DNA of 34,062 nucleotides from Gordoniibacillus chartarius (GCF_042432825.1 NZ_JBHLWN010000106.1:1-34062), one strand, 5' to 3'. Shown: positions 8,379 to 17,035, numbered from the stretch's first letter. Translations and numbers: made by a program. The notes: a model not told the origin generated them from the letters alone.

Positions 8379-8640
8379 AAGGGTAAACCTCCTAATCGGT
8401 ATTGCCATGATAGTCATAGTTTTGCCGATTTTGAGAGATTTAGACTCGCCGCTGCGGGAAGGTTGATGGATTTTTAAGAAAAGTGAAAAAAAGGAAGAGA
8501 GAGTATGAGAAGCTGAGGCATGGATGTAAAGAGTTTTGTGCGCTGCTGTTTCACAAAGGCGCCTTGCTGCAGGATCCTCACGGCTGCCTCATGTAGCAAA
8601 CGGAGCAAATCTAACATAATCGATTAGGTTTTCGAGCAAC
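8379..8640. other. Intergenic region upstream of the MoxR operon
   Basis: Apart from the deacetylase terminator at 8641-8700, this stretch holds no gene I can support. It must carry the MoxR operon promoter. Candidate -35 boxes such as TTTACA on the minus strand lack a good -10 at the right spacing, so none is called. A polypyrimidine stretch on the minus strand lies at about 8472-8500. Confidence 0.5.
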
Positions 8641-8700
8641 AACAAAAGACCGAAGCTAAGTCCGGCACTTTGGAGCCGTGCGATCGACAACGCTTCGGTC
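8641..8700 (-). terminator. Intrinsic terminator of the deacetylase gene
   Basis: Minus strand: GACCGAAGC (8692-8700) pairs perfectly with GCTTCGGTC (8649-8657), enclosing a smaller inner hairpin, and is followed by TTTTGTTG. Confidence 0.85.
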
Positions 8701-8714
8701 GTTATGGTTTTCAC

Positions 8715-10196
8715 TCAAGCGCCAAGTCCCCCGGCCGTAACGAACAGCCTTCGCCGCACGATCGTCACGAACCTCTCGTTACTTTCCATCGACCATTTGC
8801 CGATTCCGCCGCCCAAGAGGTTGACCGTTTGACGAAGCGGTACGGTCACGGAACCGTCGTTCAATCTCATATCCACCAGATAATTCGTGGAGTGCAGCCG
8901 CCCGAACAAGTAGGTGCGAACCGTCAGCGTATCGAGGTCATAGATGAGCTTGCGCAATCCGTACAGAACGGTAACGCTGCGAGTCCGCTCATCCCAGATG
9001 ACATAGCCGCCCATATTCTCGACCAGTGCCCGCAGCGGAACACGCAGCTGCCCATTGTTCAGCTCATACCCGTATTCGGGGATGGACACCAGCTTGCCGG
9101 CGAATCTCAATTGCAGCAGCGCTTTGTTCTCGCGCGGTGTGGTGAATACGGTTGACTTCGCCTTCCCCTCCGATGAAGCAGGCTGCACTGCGGACTCTGC
9201 CGCAACAGCCTGCAGCCCTGCCTCTTCCCGGCCGTTTGCCCCCGCCGCAGCCGCTTGCGGGCCGCCCGCCTCCTGCTGCGTCTTCGCCAGCGCCTGCCCG
9301 TCGGAACGCGATGCGCCGGCTTCACGGGCAGCGGCGGCAAGCTCGCCGAACGTTCCGTACGTCGTGCTTCTCGGCCATTTGGCCGCTTTGCTTACCGCAA
9401 ACTGCTGCGGCTTCACCTGCTCCGACAACACATCGAAGACGTAACCCTTCTCCTTGTAATACCGGATGATGTCGGGGAGCGCCCGCACCGTCTCGCCGTG
9501 CCCGGTCCCGTCGTGCATCAGAACGGTAACTTCATGCCCCAACGTCCCATTTTTGATGGTTTCGACTATTTCCTGCGCCGGGACGCCGACCCGCTTCGAA
9601 TCTCCGCTGTCTACATTCCAATCGTATATCAAGTAACCGGCCTGATCCAAATAATAGAAATAGTACGCGTCGAAATTCCCCGCTGTGCCTCCCGGCGCGC
9701 GCAGCAGCTTCGGCTTGAAGCCGGCCACCTTCTCGAACACGCGGTCGGCCGCCTGTACCTCGCTCCAGAAGCCGTCGAAGCTTCCATACAGCTTGCTGTA
9801 CACATGATCGTAGGAATGATTGCCGAGCGCATGCCCTTCCTCGATCACCCTTCGCACAATGTCCGGAGAACGCTCCGCCTCCGAGCCGAGCTGGAAGAAC
9901 GTCGCCTTCACATTTTCCTGCTGAAGAATATCCAGTATTTGCGGAGTCAGCCTGCTCGGGCCGTCGTCGAACGTCAAATACACCGTCGGCTTCTCCGGCG
10001 TTATATACGCTCTCGGGGTCATGACCTTGTGGCCGGAGGCCAGCTTGGCAAACAGCTCCTCCTCCGGATCCGAGTCTGCAGCTTGCACAGGTACGGGAAC
10101 CATATAGAGCGAAACGACGACAACGGCCAGCATCCATAACAGCAGCGTACGGGCATAGGAAGTAGAAGTGCGGATGAAGTTGTTCGGCTTGCGCAT
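8715..10196 (-). CDS. Secreted polysaccharide deacetylase with copper-amine-oxidase-like stalk domain
   Basis: A 493-residue exported protein. A signal segment covers about residues 17-39 with a likely cut after VQA. The NodB-type carbohydrate esterase 4 domain (about 70-270) shows motif 1 TFDDGP with Asp77/Asp78, motif 2 NHSYDH with His127 and His131 as metal ligands, RAPGG (motif 3), DWNVDSGDS (motif 4) and LMHDG (motif 5). All key residues are present, so it should be an active N- or O-deacetylase acting on peptidoglycan or another wall glycan. After an Ala/Glu-rich linker, residues 370-485 resemble the copper amine oxidase N-terminal-like (stalk) domain common in Paenibacillaceae surface proteins, probably a wall-associated module. 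The start has GGAGGG eight bases upstream. Transcribed alone. The exact glycan substrate cannot be read from sequence. Confidence 0.92.
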   Translation of the reverse strand: MRKPNNFIRTSTSYARTLLLWMLAVVVVSLYMVPVPVQAADSDPEEELFAKLASGHKVMTPRAYITPEKPTVYLTFDDGPSRLTPQILDILQQENVKATFFQLGSEAERSPDIVRRVIEEGHALGNHSYDHVYSKLYGSFDGFWSEVQAADRVFEKVAGFKPKLLRAPGGTAGNFDAYYFYYLDQAGYLIYDWNVDSGDSKRVGVPAQEIVETIKNGTLGHEVTVLMHDGTGHGETVRALPDIIRYYKEKGYVFDVLSEQVKPQQFAVSKAAKWPRSTTYGTFGELAAAAREAGASRSDGQALAKTQQEAGGPQAAAAGANGREEAGLQAVAAESAVQPASSEGKAKSTVFTTPRENKALLQLRFAGKLVSIPEYGYELNNGQLRVPLRALVENMGGYVIWDERTRSVTVLYGLRKLIYDLDTLTVRTYLFGRLHSTNYLVDMRLNDGSVTVPLRQTVNLLGGGIGKWSMESNERFVTIVRRRLFVTAGGLGA

Positions 10197-10280
10197 CGCG
10201 ATATCCCTCCGGAATCTCTATCAATAAAAACAATTGCTAGAGTATATGGGGGATCTTACGCAAGTATGCTAGCTTTCCGA

Positions 10281-10326
10281 AAATGACAAAGGCCGCGCTA
10301 ACGTCCCGCCGGGACGCTGCACGACC
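10281..10326 (-). terminator. Probable terminator of bcp
   Basis: Minus strand: GGTCGTGC (10319-10326) pairs with GCGCGGCC (10291-10298), and inside it CGTCCC pairs with GGGACG. The downstream tract, TTTGTCATTTT, is a weak T run, so efficiency is uncertain. Confidence 0.6.
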
Positions 10327-10349
10327 GCCTCTGCCTGTCTCAGATTATA

Positions 10350-10823
10350 CTAGGACTTCTTCGCCTTAACGGCATCCAGCACGTTCTGCACATGCCCCTT
10401 CACCTTGATGTTGCGCCATTCCTTCGCAATCCGCCCCTCTTCGTCGATAAGGAATGTCGAGCGGATCAAGCCCATATATTCGCGTCCGTACAGCTTCTTC
10501 GGCCCCCAGACGCCGAACAGCTCCGCAATCCGATGGCCTTCATCGGACAACAGCGGGTACGGCAGCGTGTATTTCTCCACAAACTTGCCGTGCCGCTTCA
10601 AATCATCCGGGCTAATGCCCAGAACCTCCACCCCAAGCTGCCGGAATTCGGCCGTATAATCGCGAAAATCGCAAGCTTCATTCGAACAGCTCGGCGTCAA
10701 ATCCTGCGGGTAAAAGAACAGCACGACTTTCCTGCCGCGATACTGCGACAATGTGATCTGCTCTCCGTTCGAAGCCGGCAGCGTGAAATCGGGCGCCATC
10801 TCTCCTGCTGTCAGTGTACTCAT
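10350..10823 (-). CDS. bcp: Thioredoxin-dependent peroxiredoxin, BCP family
   Basis: A 157-residue cytoplasmic peroxiredoxin that reduces hydrogen peroxide and organic hydroperoxides, regenerated by thioredoxin. The peroxidatic Cys46 lies in TPSCSNEACDFRD and the second Cys51 is five residues later, the spacing of atypical two-Cys BCP enzymes. The usual TPGCT is TPSCS here, a mild variation. FYPQDLTPSC and the late LIRSTFLIDEEG segment complete the fold. Length matches the family. The ATG at 10823 has AGGAG directly upstream and GAGAGG further upstream. A sigma-A promoter precedes it. Confidence 0.95.
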   Translation of the reverse strand: MSTLTAGEMAPDFTLPASNGEQITLSQYRGRKVVLFFYPQDLTPSCSNEACDFRDYTAEFRQLGVEVLGISPDDLKRHGKFVEKYTLPYPLLSDEGHRIAELFGVWGPKKLYGREYMGLIRSTFLIDEEGRIAKEWRNIKVKGHVQNVLDAVKAKKS

Positions 10824-10869
10824 GCTCCTGCCACCTCTCCGTATCTCCGTCTATCTAGTATGTGCCAAC

Positions 10870-10898
10870 ATTATACGAAGAGCCGCTGGGACGTGCAA
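10870..10898 (-). promoter_or_regulatory. Sigma-A promoter of bcp
   Basis: Minus strand: TTGCAC (10893-10898), 17-bp spacer, TATAAT (10870-10875). The leader to the bcp ATG would be about 40 nt. No PerR-like box was recognised around it. Confidence 0.8.
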
Positions 10899-10932
10899 CA
10901 TGAAGCCCGGGCGCCTTGCCGATGGGCCGCCC

Positions 10933-11718
10933 TTATGACCCTGCGCCGCGGTACCTTGACACCCCGACATTCCATATCCACATGCCGAAGGCGAAGAACG
11001 CGAGGCCGACAGCCGGTGTCGCCAGCACGACCCAAGCCCAGTTCGCCCGGTCGAGGAAGAACGCCGACGGATAGAAGCCGACGAAAGCGAACGGCAATAC
11101 GACGGACAGCATAATGCGCAGCGTACGGTTGTAGATCGTAACCGGGTAGCGGCCGTAGTTCTGAAAGTTCCAGACGAGCGGCAGAATGCCGGTCGGCGCA
11201 TCGGAGAAGAAGCCGATCGCCGTTAGCGACACATACACTCCGGCGTACACGAGCACCGAGCTGACGACCATCACGATGAATACGATCGGGTCATACCATG
11301 CCATCGGTACGCCGAGGTGAACCCACGCGTACACCATGACGATGAAGCCGGCGAGCGCGCTGAACAGCGAAGCGGGGTCGAGATTTTCCAGCATGAGCTG
11401 CAGCAGGTTGTGCGCCGGACGGGTCAGCACGCGATCCATTTCGCCCTTGACGATATACCGCTCGGTAAAGCCCCATAGATTGAAAAACGTCGTGAAGATG
11501 CCGTACGGCACCATGAAATATCCGTAAATGAACAGCATCTGCATCTCGCTCCAGCCGCCGATGAACGGCGTATGCTGGAACAAGACGAGGATGACGAACA
11601 AGTTAAGACCGTTGAACATTAAGTCGGTAATAATTTCGATCCAGAAGTCGGCCCGGTACGTCAGGCGCGTCTTCATGTAGTTTTTGAGATAATCCAGCAT
11701 CAGCGATACGTAAAACAT
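10933..11718 (-). CDS. ABC-2 family exporter permease (COG3694 type)
   Basis: A 261-residue membrane protein with about six hydrophobic spans, of the ABC-2 permease group that accompanies COG4586-type ATPases. Typical segments are the N-terminal RLTYRADFWIEIITDLMFNG and the VKGEMDRVLTRPAHNL loop, a feature of this family. It is the last gene of a three-gene operon, nine bases after the other permease gene. The two permeases probably form a heterodimer driven by the ATPase at 12521-13597. Substrate is unknown; such systems are often annotated as multidrug or daunorubicin-like exporters without proof. Confidence 0.88.
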   Translation of the reverse strand: MFYVSLMLDYLKNYMKTRLTYRADFWIEIITDLMFNGLNLFVILVLFQHTPFIGGWSEMQMLFIYGYFMVPYGIFTTFFNLWGFTERYIVKGEMDRVLTRPAHNLLQLMLENLDPASLFSALAGFIVMVYAWVHLGVPMAWYDPIVFIVMVVSSVLVYAGVYVSLTAIGFFSDAPTGILPLVWNFQNYGRYPVTIYNRTLRIMLSVVLPFAFVGFYPSAFFLDRANWAWVVLATPAVGLAFFAFGMWIWNVGVSRYRGAGS

Positions 11719-11727
11719 AACGTTGTC

Positions 11728-12528
11728 TCAGCCCCCCTGTACGAACAGGCGCGTCCGCGCCCTGCGCCACAGCAGCGCGATCGGAACGAGCAGCAGGGCC
11801 GTCCAGAACACCTGCACGCCGAGCGCCTGCCAAATCGCGCCGCCGCTTACGACCCCCGTGATGACGGAGCCGGGCAAGTACGTGATCGCCTGGAACGGCA
11901 GCAGCTTCAGCACCCCCGCGGCCCAACCCGGAAAGAAGGAAATCGGCAGAATCAAGCCGGAGAACAGGTCGACCATAATCCGCTTGAAGCGCATCAGCCC
12001 TTCGTTATTTTCCAGGAAAAAGGCCAGCAGCCCCGTAATGATGTTCAGCTGCGAATTGATCAGAAACGCAAAGAACAGCATCACCAGGAACACCGCCCAC
12101 AGCCCCGGATCGGCGGGCAGCTGCACCGGAAACAAGAGCGAGACGATGAGCATGCCGGGGATCATGAACAGCAGGAAGCGGAACAAGCCTTCGCCGAGTC
12201 CCTGCATGATTTTCACAACGACGTAGTTATAGGGCCGGATGAACTGGATCGCTACGCTGCCGTCGCGGATTTCGTTCGCAATGTCGCGGTCGAGGTTATT
12301 GAAATAGAACGCCCGCGCCATCCAGCCGACGACGGTGTAGGTGGTGATTTGGGCAAATGTCATGCCGCCGTTCGTGCCCGTTTCGCTGTATGCGTACATC
12401 GCCTTCCAAATAAAATAGCTTGATCCAATATTTAGTGCATAAATTAATATACCGCTGTAATAGTTCATCCGGTAAGCGAGCATCGTCAGAAACCGCATCC
12501 GGATCAGCTCGACATAAGCGCTAAGCAT
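11728..12528 (-). CDS. ABC-2 family exporter permease (COG4587 type)
   Basis: A 266-residue membrane protein with about six hydrophobic spans and the internal motif NEIRDGSVAIQFIRPYNYVV, which corresponds to the cytoplasmic loop KGEMDRVLTRP of the sister permease. Its ATG lies inside the end of the ATPase gene (8-nt overlap), so the two are translationally coupled. Together with the next permease it would form the membrane channel of one exporter. Substrate not determinable. Confidence 0.88.
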   Translation of the reverse strand: MLSAYVELIRMRFLTMLAYRMNYYSGILIYALNIGSSYFIWKAMYAYSETGTNGGMTFAQITTYTVVGWMARAFYFNNLDRDIANEIRDGSVAIQFIRPYNYVVVKIMQGLGEGLFRFLLFMIPGMLIVSLLFPVQLPADPGLWAVFLVMLFFAFLINSQLNIITGLLAFFLENNEGLMRFKRIMVDLFSGLILPISFFPGWAAGVLKLLPFQAITYLPGSVITGVVSGGAIWQALGVQVFWTALLLVPIALLWRRARTRLFVQGG

Positions 12529-13597
12529 GGCTCACCGCGCCTTCCCGTTCTTCCGCTGCGGCAGGCTTGTCGGCCGAGCCGGATTTGTAAATCTCGCGCA
12601 CAATATCGTCGGTATTCGTTTCCACAATTTTAATATCATGTATAGAAAGCACGCCGACAAGACGAGCCAGCACCTCGGATACGTTGGCGCGGTCCTGCGG
12701 GATCCAGACTTGAGCGGACTGCTCGTTCTCCGGCTTCCAGACGACGTCGAGCCCGCGTGTGAGCTCTTCCAGCCGCGCGGCGCTGACCGGCTGCTCGAAC
12801 TGCAGGTGCACCTCCTTGCCTTTGCCCCACTTCGCCTTCAGCTCGTCGAGCCCGCCGTCATAGATAATGCGGCCGTCATCAAGCATAATAACGCGCGAGC
12901 ACAGCGCTTCGATGTCCTGCAAGTCGTGGGTGGTAAGGAGAATCGTCGTCTCGTAGCGGCGGTTCAGCTCCTTCAGGAACTCGCGGATTTCCGTCTTTAC
13001 GACAATGTCGAGGCCGATCGTCGGCTCGTCCAGGAACAAGATCGACGGATTGTGCAGCAGCGACGCCGCCAGCTCGCACCGCATCCGCTGGCCGAGGCTC
13101 AGCTTGCGTACCGGCCGGCTAAGCAGCTCCTGCAGCTGCAGACGCTCGACAAGCTCGTCAAGCCGCTGCTTGAACTCGTCTTCCGGCACCCGGTACACCT
13201 TGCGCAGCAGCTGGAATGATTCCACGACGCCGATGTCCCACCAGAGCTGGCTGCGCTGCCCGAATACGACGCCGATGCCGCGCACGAACGCCTCCCGCTC
13301 TTTGTAGGGCACGAAGCCGTTAACGGTAAGGTGGCCGGAGGTCGGGACCAGAATGCCGGTCAGCATTTTGATCGTGGTCGATTTGCCTGCTCCGTTCTCG
13401 CCGATATATCCGCATATTTCGCCGCGCGGTATCGTGAAGGAAATGTCCTTGACCGCCGCCACCTGTTTATATTCCCGATTGAACAGATCCCGGAAAGCTC
13501 CCTTCAGTCCTTGCCGGTTCTGCTGCACGACGAAATCTTTGCGAAGGTCGCGCACCTCAATCGCATTAGCTTTTGTTGTCGCGTTAGACGCGTCCAT
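12521..13597 (-). CDS. ABC exporter ATP-binding protein (COG4586 type)
   Basis: A 358-residue ATPase with one nucleotide-binding domain followed by a C-terminal extension of about 90 residues. Visible are Walker A GENGAGKST, the Q-loop in VFGQRSQLWWD, the signature LSLGQRMRCELAASLL (LSLGQ, a common variant of LSGGQ), Walker B ILFLDEP and the H-loop LLTTHDLQD. The RSQLWWDIGVVESF segment is characteristic of the COG4586 group, which works with COG4587 and COG3694 permeases, exactly the next two genes. The start has only a weak purine tract (GGGGAA) upstream, so the initiation codon is less certain than for its neighbours. First gene of the operon and divergent from the LCP gene. Confidence 0.92.
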   Translation of the reverse strand: MDASNATTKANAIEVRDLRKDFVVQQNRQGLKGAFRDLFNREYKQVAAVKDISFTIPRGEICGYIGENGAGKSTTIKMLTGILVPTSGHLTVNGFVPYKEREAFVRGIGVVFGQRSQLWWDIGVVESFQLLRKVYRVPEDEFKQRLDELVERLQLQELLSRPVRKLSLGQRMRCELAASLLHNPSILFLDEPTIGLDIVVKTEIREFLKELNRRYETTILLTTHDLQDIEALCSRVIMLDDGRIIYDGGLDELKAKWGKGKEVHLQFEQPVSAARLEELTRGLDVVWKPENEQSAQVWIPQDRANVSEVLARLVGVLSIHDIKIVETNTDDIVREIYKSGSADKPAAAEEREGAVSHA

Positions 13598-13777
13598 TTG
13601 AAAGTTCCCCGCTTTCCGTGTAACATTTTGTAGAGTTCCGTCGTCTTGTATTAAAACTGCGCTCCGATGGCAATCTTAGCTCATATATCATGTTCGACCG
13701 GAGCCCGTGTATTATCATACCCCACTTCCTACCAAAATGAAAATATTTCATCACGCAAGCGGAAAGGATGAGGCTCT

Positions 13778-14839
13778 ATGCGCACGTTCAAGTGGCTGAT
13801 GCTTACCGTTGGCCTGCTGATCGTCGTCGTTATCGGCTATTATGGTTATTCCTTCTACAGTTTTGCCAGCAATATTTCCGAAAGGTCCGGAGAGCGCAAC
13901 TCCATGCTCGGACAAACGTTAATTAAAACCCAGTCCGGCACGAAAGGCGTAACTACCGGTCAGCTTGCTCCGCCGAAGTGGGAAGGCAAGGAGCGGGTCA
14001 ATATTTTGCTGCTGGGCGGCGACCCGCGCGGCGCGACGAAGAACGATCTGCCCCGTTCCGACAGCATGATCGTCGTCTCGATCGACCCGGTTACGAAGCA
14101 GGGGCATTTGTTCTCGATTTTGCGCGATACGTATGTAAAGATCCCCGGGGAAGGCGAGGACCGCATCAATACGGCCATTTCGTACGGCGGACCGAATCTT
14201 GCGATGAAGACGGTCGGCGATTTGCTCGGCATACCGATTCAGTATTATGTGTATACGGACTTTGACGGCTTTATCGCATTGGTGGACTCGATCGGCGGCA
14301 TCGATCTGGAGGTCGAGAAGGATATGAAATACATCGACTCCTATGACGACCGCAAATACGATATTAATCTGAAGAAGGGCTTTCAGCATCTGGACGGCAA
14401 GACGGCGCTGCAGTATGTCCGCTTCCGCCACGATGCGACGAGCGACTTCACCCGTACGGAGCGGCAGCGCAAATTCCTGCAGGCGGTTGCGGTCAAGCTG
14501 CAATCGACGTCTTCGCTCATCAAGCTGCCCGTGATTTTGAACAGCATCGATCCTTATATTGAAACGAATTTAAGCATCGGCGATATGGTGAAGCTGGGAG
14601 GGCTCGGCTTCGAACTGAAAGCGAACGGCGTCGCTTCCAAGCAGCTCCCGCCGACCGAGCTTCTTCAGGAGAAAACCGTGCGCGGCGCCGAAGTCATTAC
14701 GGCCAACAAAGAGAAGCTGCAATCGTATGTAAAGGATGTGCTGGCCGGCAAGGACCCGTTCGCCGAACCGGCCGCGGAATCGAAATCGACGCAGCCGGCG
14801 GCGAAGTCCAGCGTGAAGACGATGAAGTCGACGCCGTAA
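13778..14839 (+). CDS. LytR-CpsA-Psr (LCP) family cell-wall glycopolymer ligase
   Basis: A 353-residue membrane-anchored protein with a short cytoplasmic N-terminus, one membrane helix (about residues 6-27) and an extracellular LCP domain (about 65-290). Conserved pieces are LLLGGDPR, the Arg/Asp pair in LPRSDSMIVVSIDP, the LRDTYVKIPG segment, DRINTA, GGIDLEVEKDM and LDGKTALQYVRFRHD followed by TRTERQRKFL. LCP enzymes attach teichoic acids or other glycopolymers to peptidoglycan from lipid-linked precursors. The C-terminal tail is Lys/Ser/Ala-rich and low in complexity. GGAAAGGATGAGG lies upstream of the ATG. Transcribed alone, divergent from the ABC exporter operon; no clear promoter was recognised in the 180-bp gap. 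Confidence 0.93.
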   Translation: MRTFKWLMLTVGLLIVVVIGYYGYSFYSFASNISERSGERNSMLGQTLIKTQSGTKGVTTGQLAPPKWEGKERVNILLLGGDPRGATKNDLPRSDSMIVVSIDPVTKQGHLFSILRDTYVKIPGEGEDRINTAISYGGPNLAMKTVGDLLGIPIQYYVYTDFDGFIALVDSIGGIDLEVEKDMKYIDSYDDRKYDINLKKGFQHLDGKTALQYVRFRHDATSDFTRTERQRKFLQAVAVKLQSTSSLIKLPVILNSIDPYIETNLSIGDMVKLGGLGFELKANGVASKQLPPTELLQEKTVRGAEVITANKEKLQSYVKDVLAGKDPFAEPAAESKSTQPAAKSSVKTMKSTP

Positions 14840-14909
14840 CGGCACGAGGCCGGTGTTGGCGTTTCGGTGCCCGTGGGGCCCCGGTGCGATTCGCGGTTTG
14901 GACGGATAT

Positions 14910-15146
14910 CTAGCCCTGCTTCTCGTCCGCAAACGACAGTCCTTTGCCGGTCATCGCCCGGCGTAAGCTTACGATTGCCTTCGGCCCGACGCCGTGCAAT
15001 TGCAGCACTTCCTTTTCCTTCATCCTGCTGAATTGCTCAAGTCGCGTAATGCCGGCTCCTGCAAACGCCCGTTGTGCGGGCTTGCTCAGATCCGGCGGCA
15101 GATCGCTGTCTGCGTTTGAATTCGTTACGCTATGGCTTGACGGCAT
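14910..15146 (-). CDS. Small helix-hairpin-helix protein resembling the RNA polymerase alpha C-terminal domain
   Basis: A 78-residue protein. After a polar N-terminal tail, residues 20-70 read as an alpha-CTD-like double helix-hairpin-helix: KPAQRAFAGAGITRLEQFSR, then KEVLQLHGVGPKAIVSLRRA, with the LHGVGPKA hairpin usual in DNA-binding HhH motifs. Such free-standing domains are common in Firmicutes and are annotated as DNA-binding or hypothetical proteins. AAAGGAGAG is seven bases before the ATG, which supports translation. A TATAAT at 15185-15190 (minus strand) could be its -10 box. Function unknown. It converges on the LCP gene with a 70-bp gap, in which I see no clear terminator. Confidence 0.82.
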   Translation of the reverse strand: MPSSHSVTNSNADSDLPPDLSKPAQRAFAGAGITRLEQFSRMKEKEVLQLHGVGPKAIVSLRRAMTGKGLSFADEKQG

Positions 15147-15184
15147 TAGGATTCTCTCCTTTAGTGAATAGTTTTCTATCCTAA

Positions 15185-15190
15185 ATTATA
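15185..15190 (-). promoter_or_regulatory. Possible -10 box of the HhH gene
   Basis: A perfect TATAAT on the minus strand, 39 bases upstream of the ATG at 15146. No good -35 hexamer lies at 16-18 bp. Confidence 0.4.
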
Positions 15191-15247
15191 ATCGATTGCT
15201 GGAAGACCGTTTCTTTTCAATTGCTCGTTTGAATGTATTCAATGGCG

Positions 15248-15283
15248 AATCCCCTGTCCCTTCCAATTGGAGGGCAGGGGATT
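15248..15283. repeat. 36-bp inverted repeat in the AT-rich gap upstream of hemL
   Basis: AATCCCCTG (15248-15256) pairs perfectly with CAGGGGATT (15275-15283), and the stem continues with CCC/GGG and CC/GG around an AATT centre. No T run follows on either strand, so it is not a standard terminator. The rest of the 333-bp gap (15147-15479) is AT-rich and holds no gene I can support. Confidence 0.7.
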
Positions 15284-15417
15284 GCTATTCCAATGGCTTT
15301 TGTTATTCCTGATTGTAGAATTTTAAACCAATGTTAATATGAAATTTCATACAACCCCTCTAACAAATTAAAAATCAACAACAAAAGTTAATCATCGCCA
15401 TTCCAATCGAGCTTCAC

Positions 15418-15449
15418 TTGACATCCGCACGCGAGAAGCGTTTCATAAT
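15418..15449 (+). promoter_or_regulatory. Possible promoter of hemL
   Basis: A perfect TTGACA (15418-15423) is followed after 20 bp by CATAAT (15444-15449). The spacer is longer than normal, so the call is tentative. Confidence 0.3.
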
Positions 15450-15479
15450 TAAATATCATGGAAATGGGAGTCGATAACG

Positions 15480-16826
15480 ATGAGCATCAGCCGAAGCCGT
15501 TCGGAGCAGCTATATAAGGAAGCGTTAGAACATATCGTCGGGGGCGTCAACAGTCCGTCGCGCTCATTCAAAGCGGTCGGCGGCGGTGCGCCGGTATTTA
15601 TGAAGCGCGCACAGGGCGCGTATTTCTGGGATGAGGACGGCAACAAGTACATCGATTACTTGGCTGCTTACGGGCCGATCATTACCGGACACGCTCATCC
15701 GCACGTCACGCAAGCGATTGTCGAGGCGGCGCAGGACGGCACGCTGTACGGGACGCCGACCGAGCATGAGATCGTGTTCGCCCGCATGCTCAAGGAAGCG
15801 ATCCCTTCCTTGGACAAGGTGCGGTTCGTCAACTCCGGCACGGAAGCGGTCATGACGACGATTCGCGTAGCCAGAGCTTACACCGGGCGCAGCAAAATCG
15901 TAAAGTTCGCCGGCTGCTACCACGGCCACTCCGATCTTGTGCTGGTCGCGGCCGGTTCGGGACCGTCCACGCTCGGCGTCCCGGACAGCGCCGGGGTGCC
16001 GGGCAGCATCGCGCAGGAGGTCATCACCGTCCCGTTCAACGACATCCCGGCATTGGAAGAGGCGCTGGACCGTTGGGGCGGCGATGTCGCGGCCGTCATG
16101 GTCGAGCCGATCGTCGGCAACTTCGGCATGGTGCTGCCGAAGCCCGGCTTCCTTGAGGCGCTGTGCAGGCTGGCGCGCGGCATCGGAGCACTCGTGATCT
16201 ACGACGAGGTTATTACGGCGTTCCGCTTCCATTACGGCAGCGCCCAAACGTATGCCGGGCTGCCGCTCGCCGCGGTGGAGCCGGGCGCAACTACGTCGGC
16301 CCGCTTCGCGGCGGTGGAGCCCGATCTTACGGCGCTCGGCAAAATTATCGGCGGCGGGCTGCCGATCGGCGCTTACGGCGGCCGCCGCGAGATTATGGAG
16401 CAGGTCGCACCGCTCGGGCCTGCCTACCAAGCCGGCACGATGGCGGGCAACCCGGCGTCCATCCGCGCAGGAATCGCCTGCCTGCAGGTGCTGCGGCAGG
16501 AAGGCGTCTACGCCGGACTGGAGCGCCTCGCGGCCAGGCTGGCCGACGGCCTCGCCGCTTCCGCCGCCCGCCACGGCGTGCCGCTTACGGTCAACCGGAT
16601 CGGCGGTGCATTCTCCACCCACTTCTGCTCGCATCCGGTGACGAATTATGACGAAGCGCAGGCTGCCGACGGCGAAGTTTTTGCGAAATTTTTCCGTTTG
16701 ATGCTGGACCGCGGCATTTGCCTCGCCCCTTCCAAATATGAGGCGTGGTTCCTCACGCTGGCACATACGGACGATGATGTGTCGGAAACGCTGGAGGCCG
16801 CCGATCAGGCGCTTCGCTCGCTATAG
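15480..16826 (+). CDS. hemL: Glutamate-1-semialdehyde 2,1-aminomutase
   Basis: A 448-residue PLP enzyme converting glutamate-1-semialdehyde to 5-aminolevulinate, the precursor of tetrapyrroles. Clear family segments are GGVNSPSRSFKAVGGGAP, the substrate loop VRFVNSGTEAVMTTIR, the phosphate-binding CYHGHSD, IYDEVITAFRF and the PLP lysine Lys288 in LGKIIGGGLPIGAYGG. The protein is about 15-20 residues longer than usual, through an insertion just before Lys288 that carries two AAVEP copies. GGGAG lies nine bases before the ATG. It stands alone, without the other hem genes, and resembles the second, unlinked GsaB-type copy found in many bacilli. It is flanked by AT-rich intergenic DNA on both sides. 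Confidence 0.95.
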   Translation: MSISRSRSEQLYKEALEHIVGGVNSPSRSFKAVGGGAPVFMKRAQGAYFWDEDGNKYIDYLAAYGPIITGHAHPHVTQAIVEAAQDGTLYGTPTEHEIVFARMLKEAIPSLDKVRFVNSGTEAVMTTIRVARAYTGRSKIVKFAGCYHGHSDLVLVAAGSGPSTLGVPDSAGVPGSIAQEVITVPFNDIPALEEALDRWGGDVAAVMVEPIVGNFGMVLPKPGFLEALCRLARGIGALVIYDEVITAFRFHYGSAQTYAGLPLAAVEPGATTSARFAAVEPDLTALGKIIGGGLPIGAYGGRREIMEQVAPLGPAYQAGTMAGNPASIRAGIACLQVLRQEGVYAGLERLAARLADGLAASAARHGVPLTVNRIGGAFSTHFCSHPVTNYDEAQAADGEVFAKFFRLMLDRGICLAPSKYEAWFLTLAHTDDDVSETLEAADQALRSL

Positions 16827-16840
16827 AGATAGAGCTAGAT

Positions 16841-16882
16841 ACGAACTATGATCCGGCCTGGAGCATAGTTCGTTCGTATTTT
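16841..16882 (+). terminator. Terminator of hemL
   Basis: ACGAACTATG (16841-16850) pairs perfectly with CATAGTTCGT (16864-16873), followed by TCGTATTTTC. The stem is strong and the T run is interrupted. Confidence 0.7.
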
Positions 16883-16971
16883 CAGAGGGTTCAATTTCGT
16901 TAATCCTTGCCAATATTCAATTTTATATTCATACGGTAACGCTTACATTCGGAATTGACAGCTTTCCGCTA

Positions 16972-17000
16972 TTGTCGCCTCTAACGTTTCATGTTATGCT
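16972..17000 (+). promoter_or_regulatory. Candidate promoter of the glutamate synthase gene
   Basis: TTGTCG (16972-16977), 17-bp spacer, TATGCT (16995-17000) with an extended -10 TGt. A start near 17007 would give a leader of about 270 nt. A better -35 (TTGACA) lies slightly upstream at about 16955 but has no -10 at normal distance. Confidence 0.45.
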
Positions 17001-17035
17001 GTTCTTACTTTTATTTGTATCTATTGAAACCGCCG

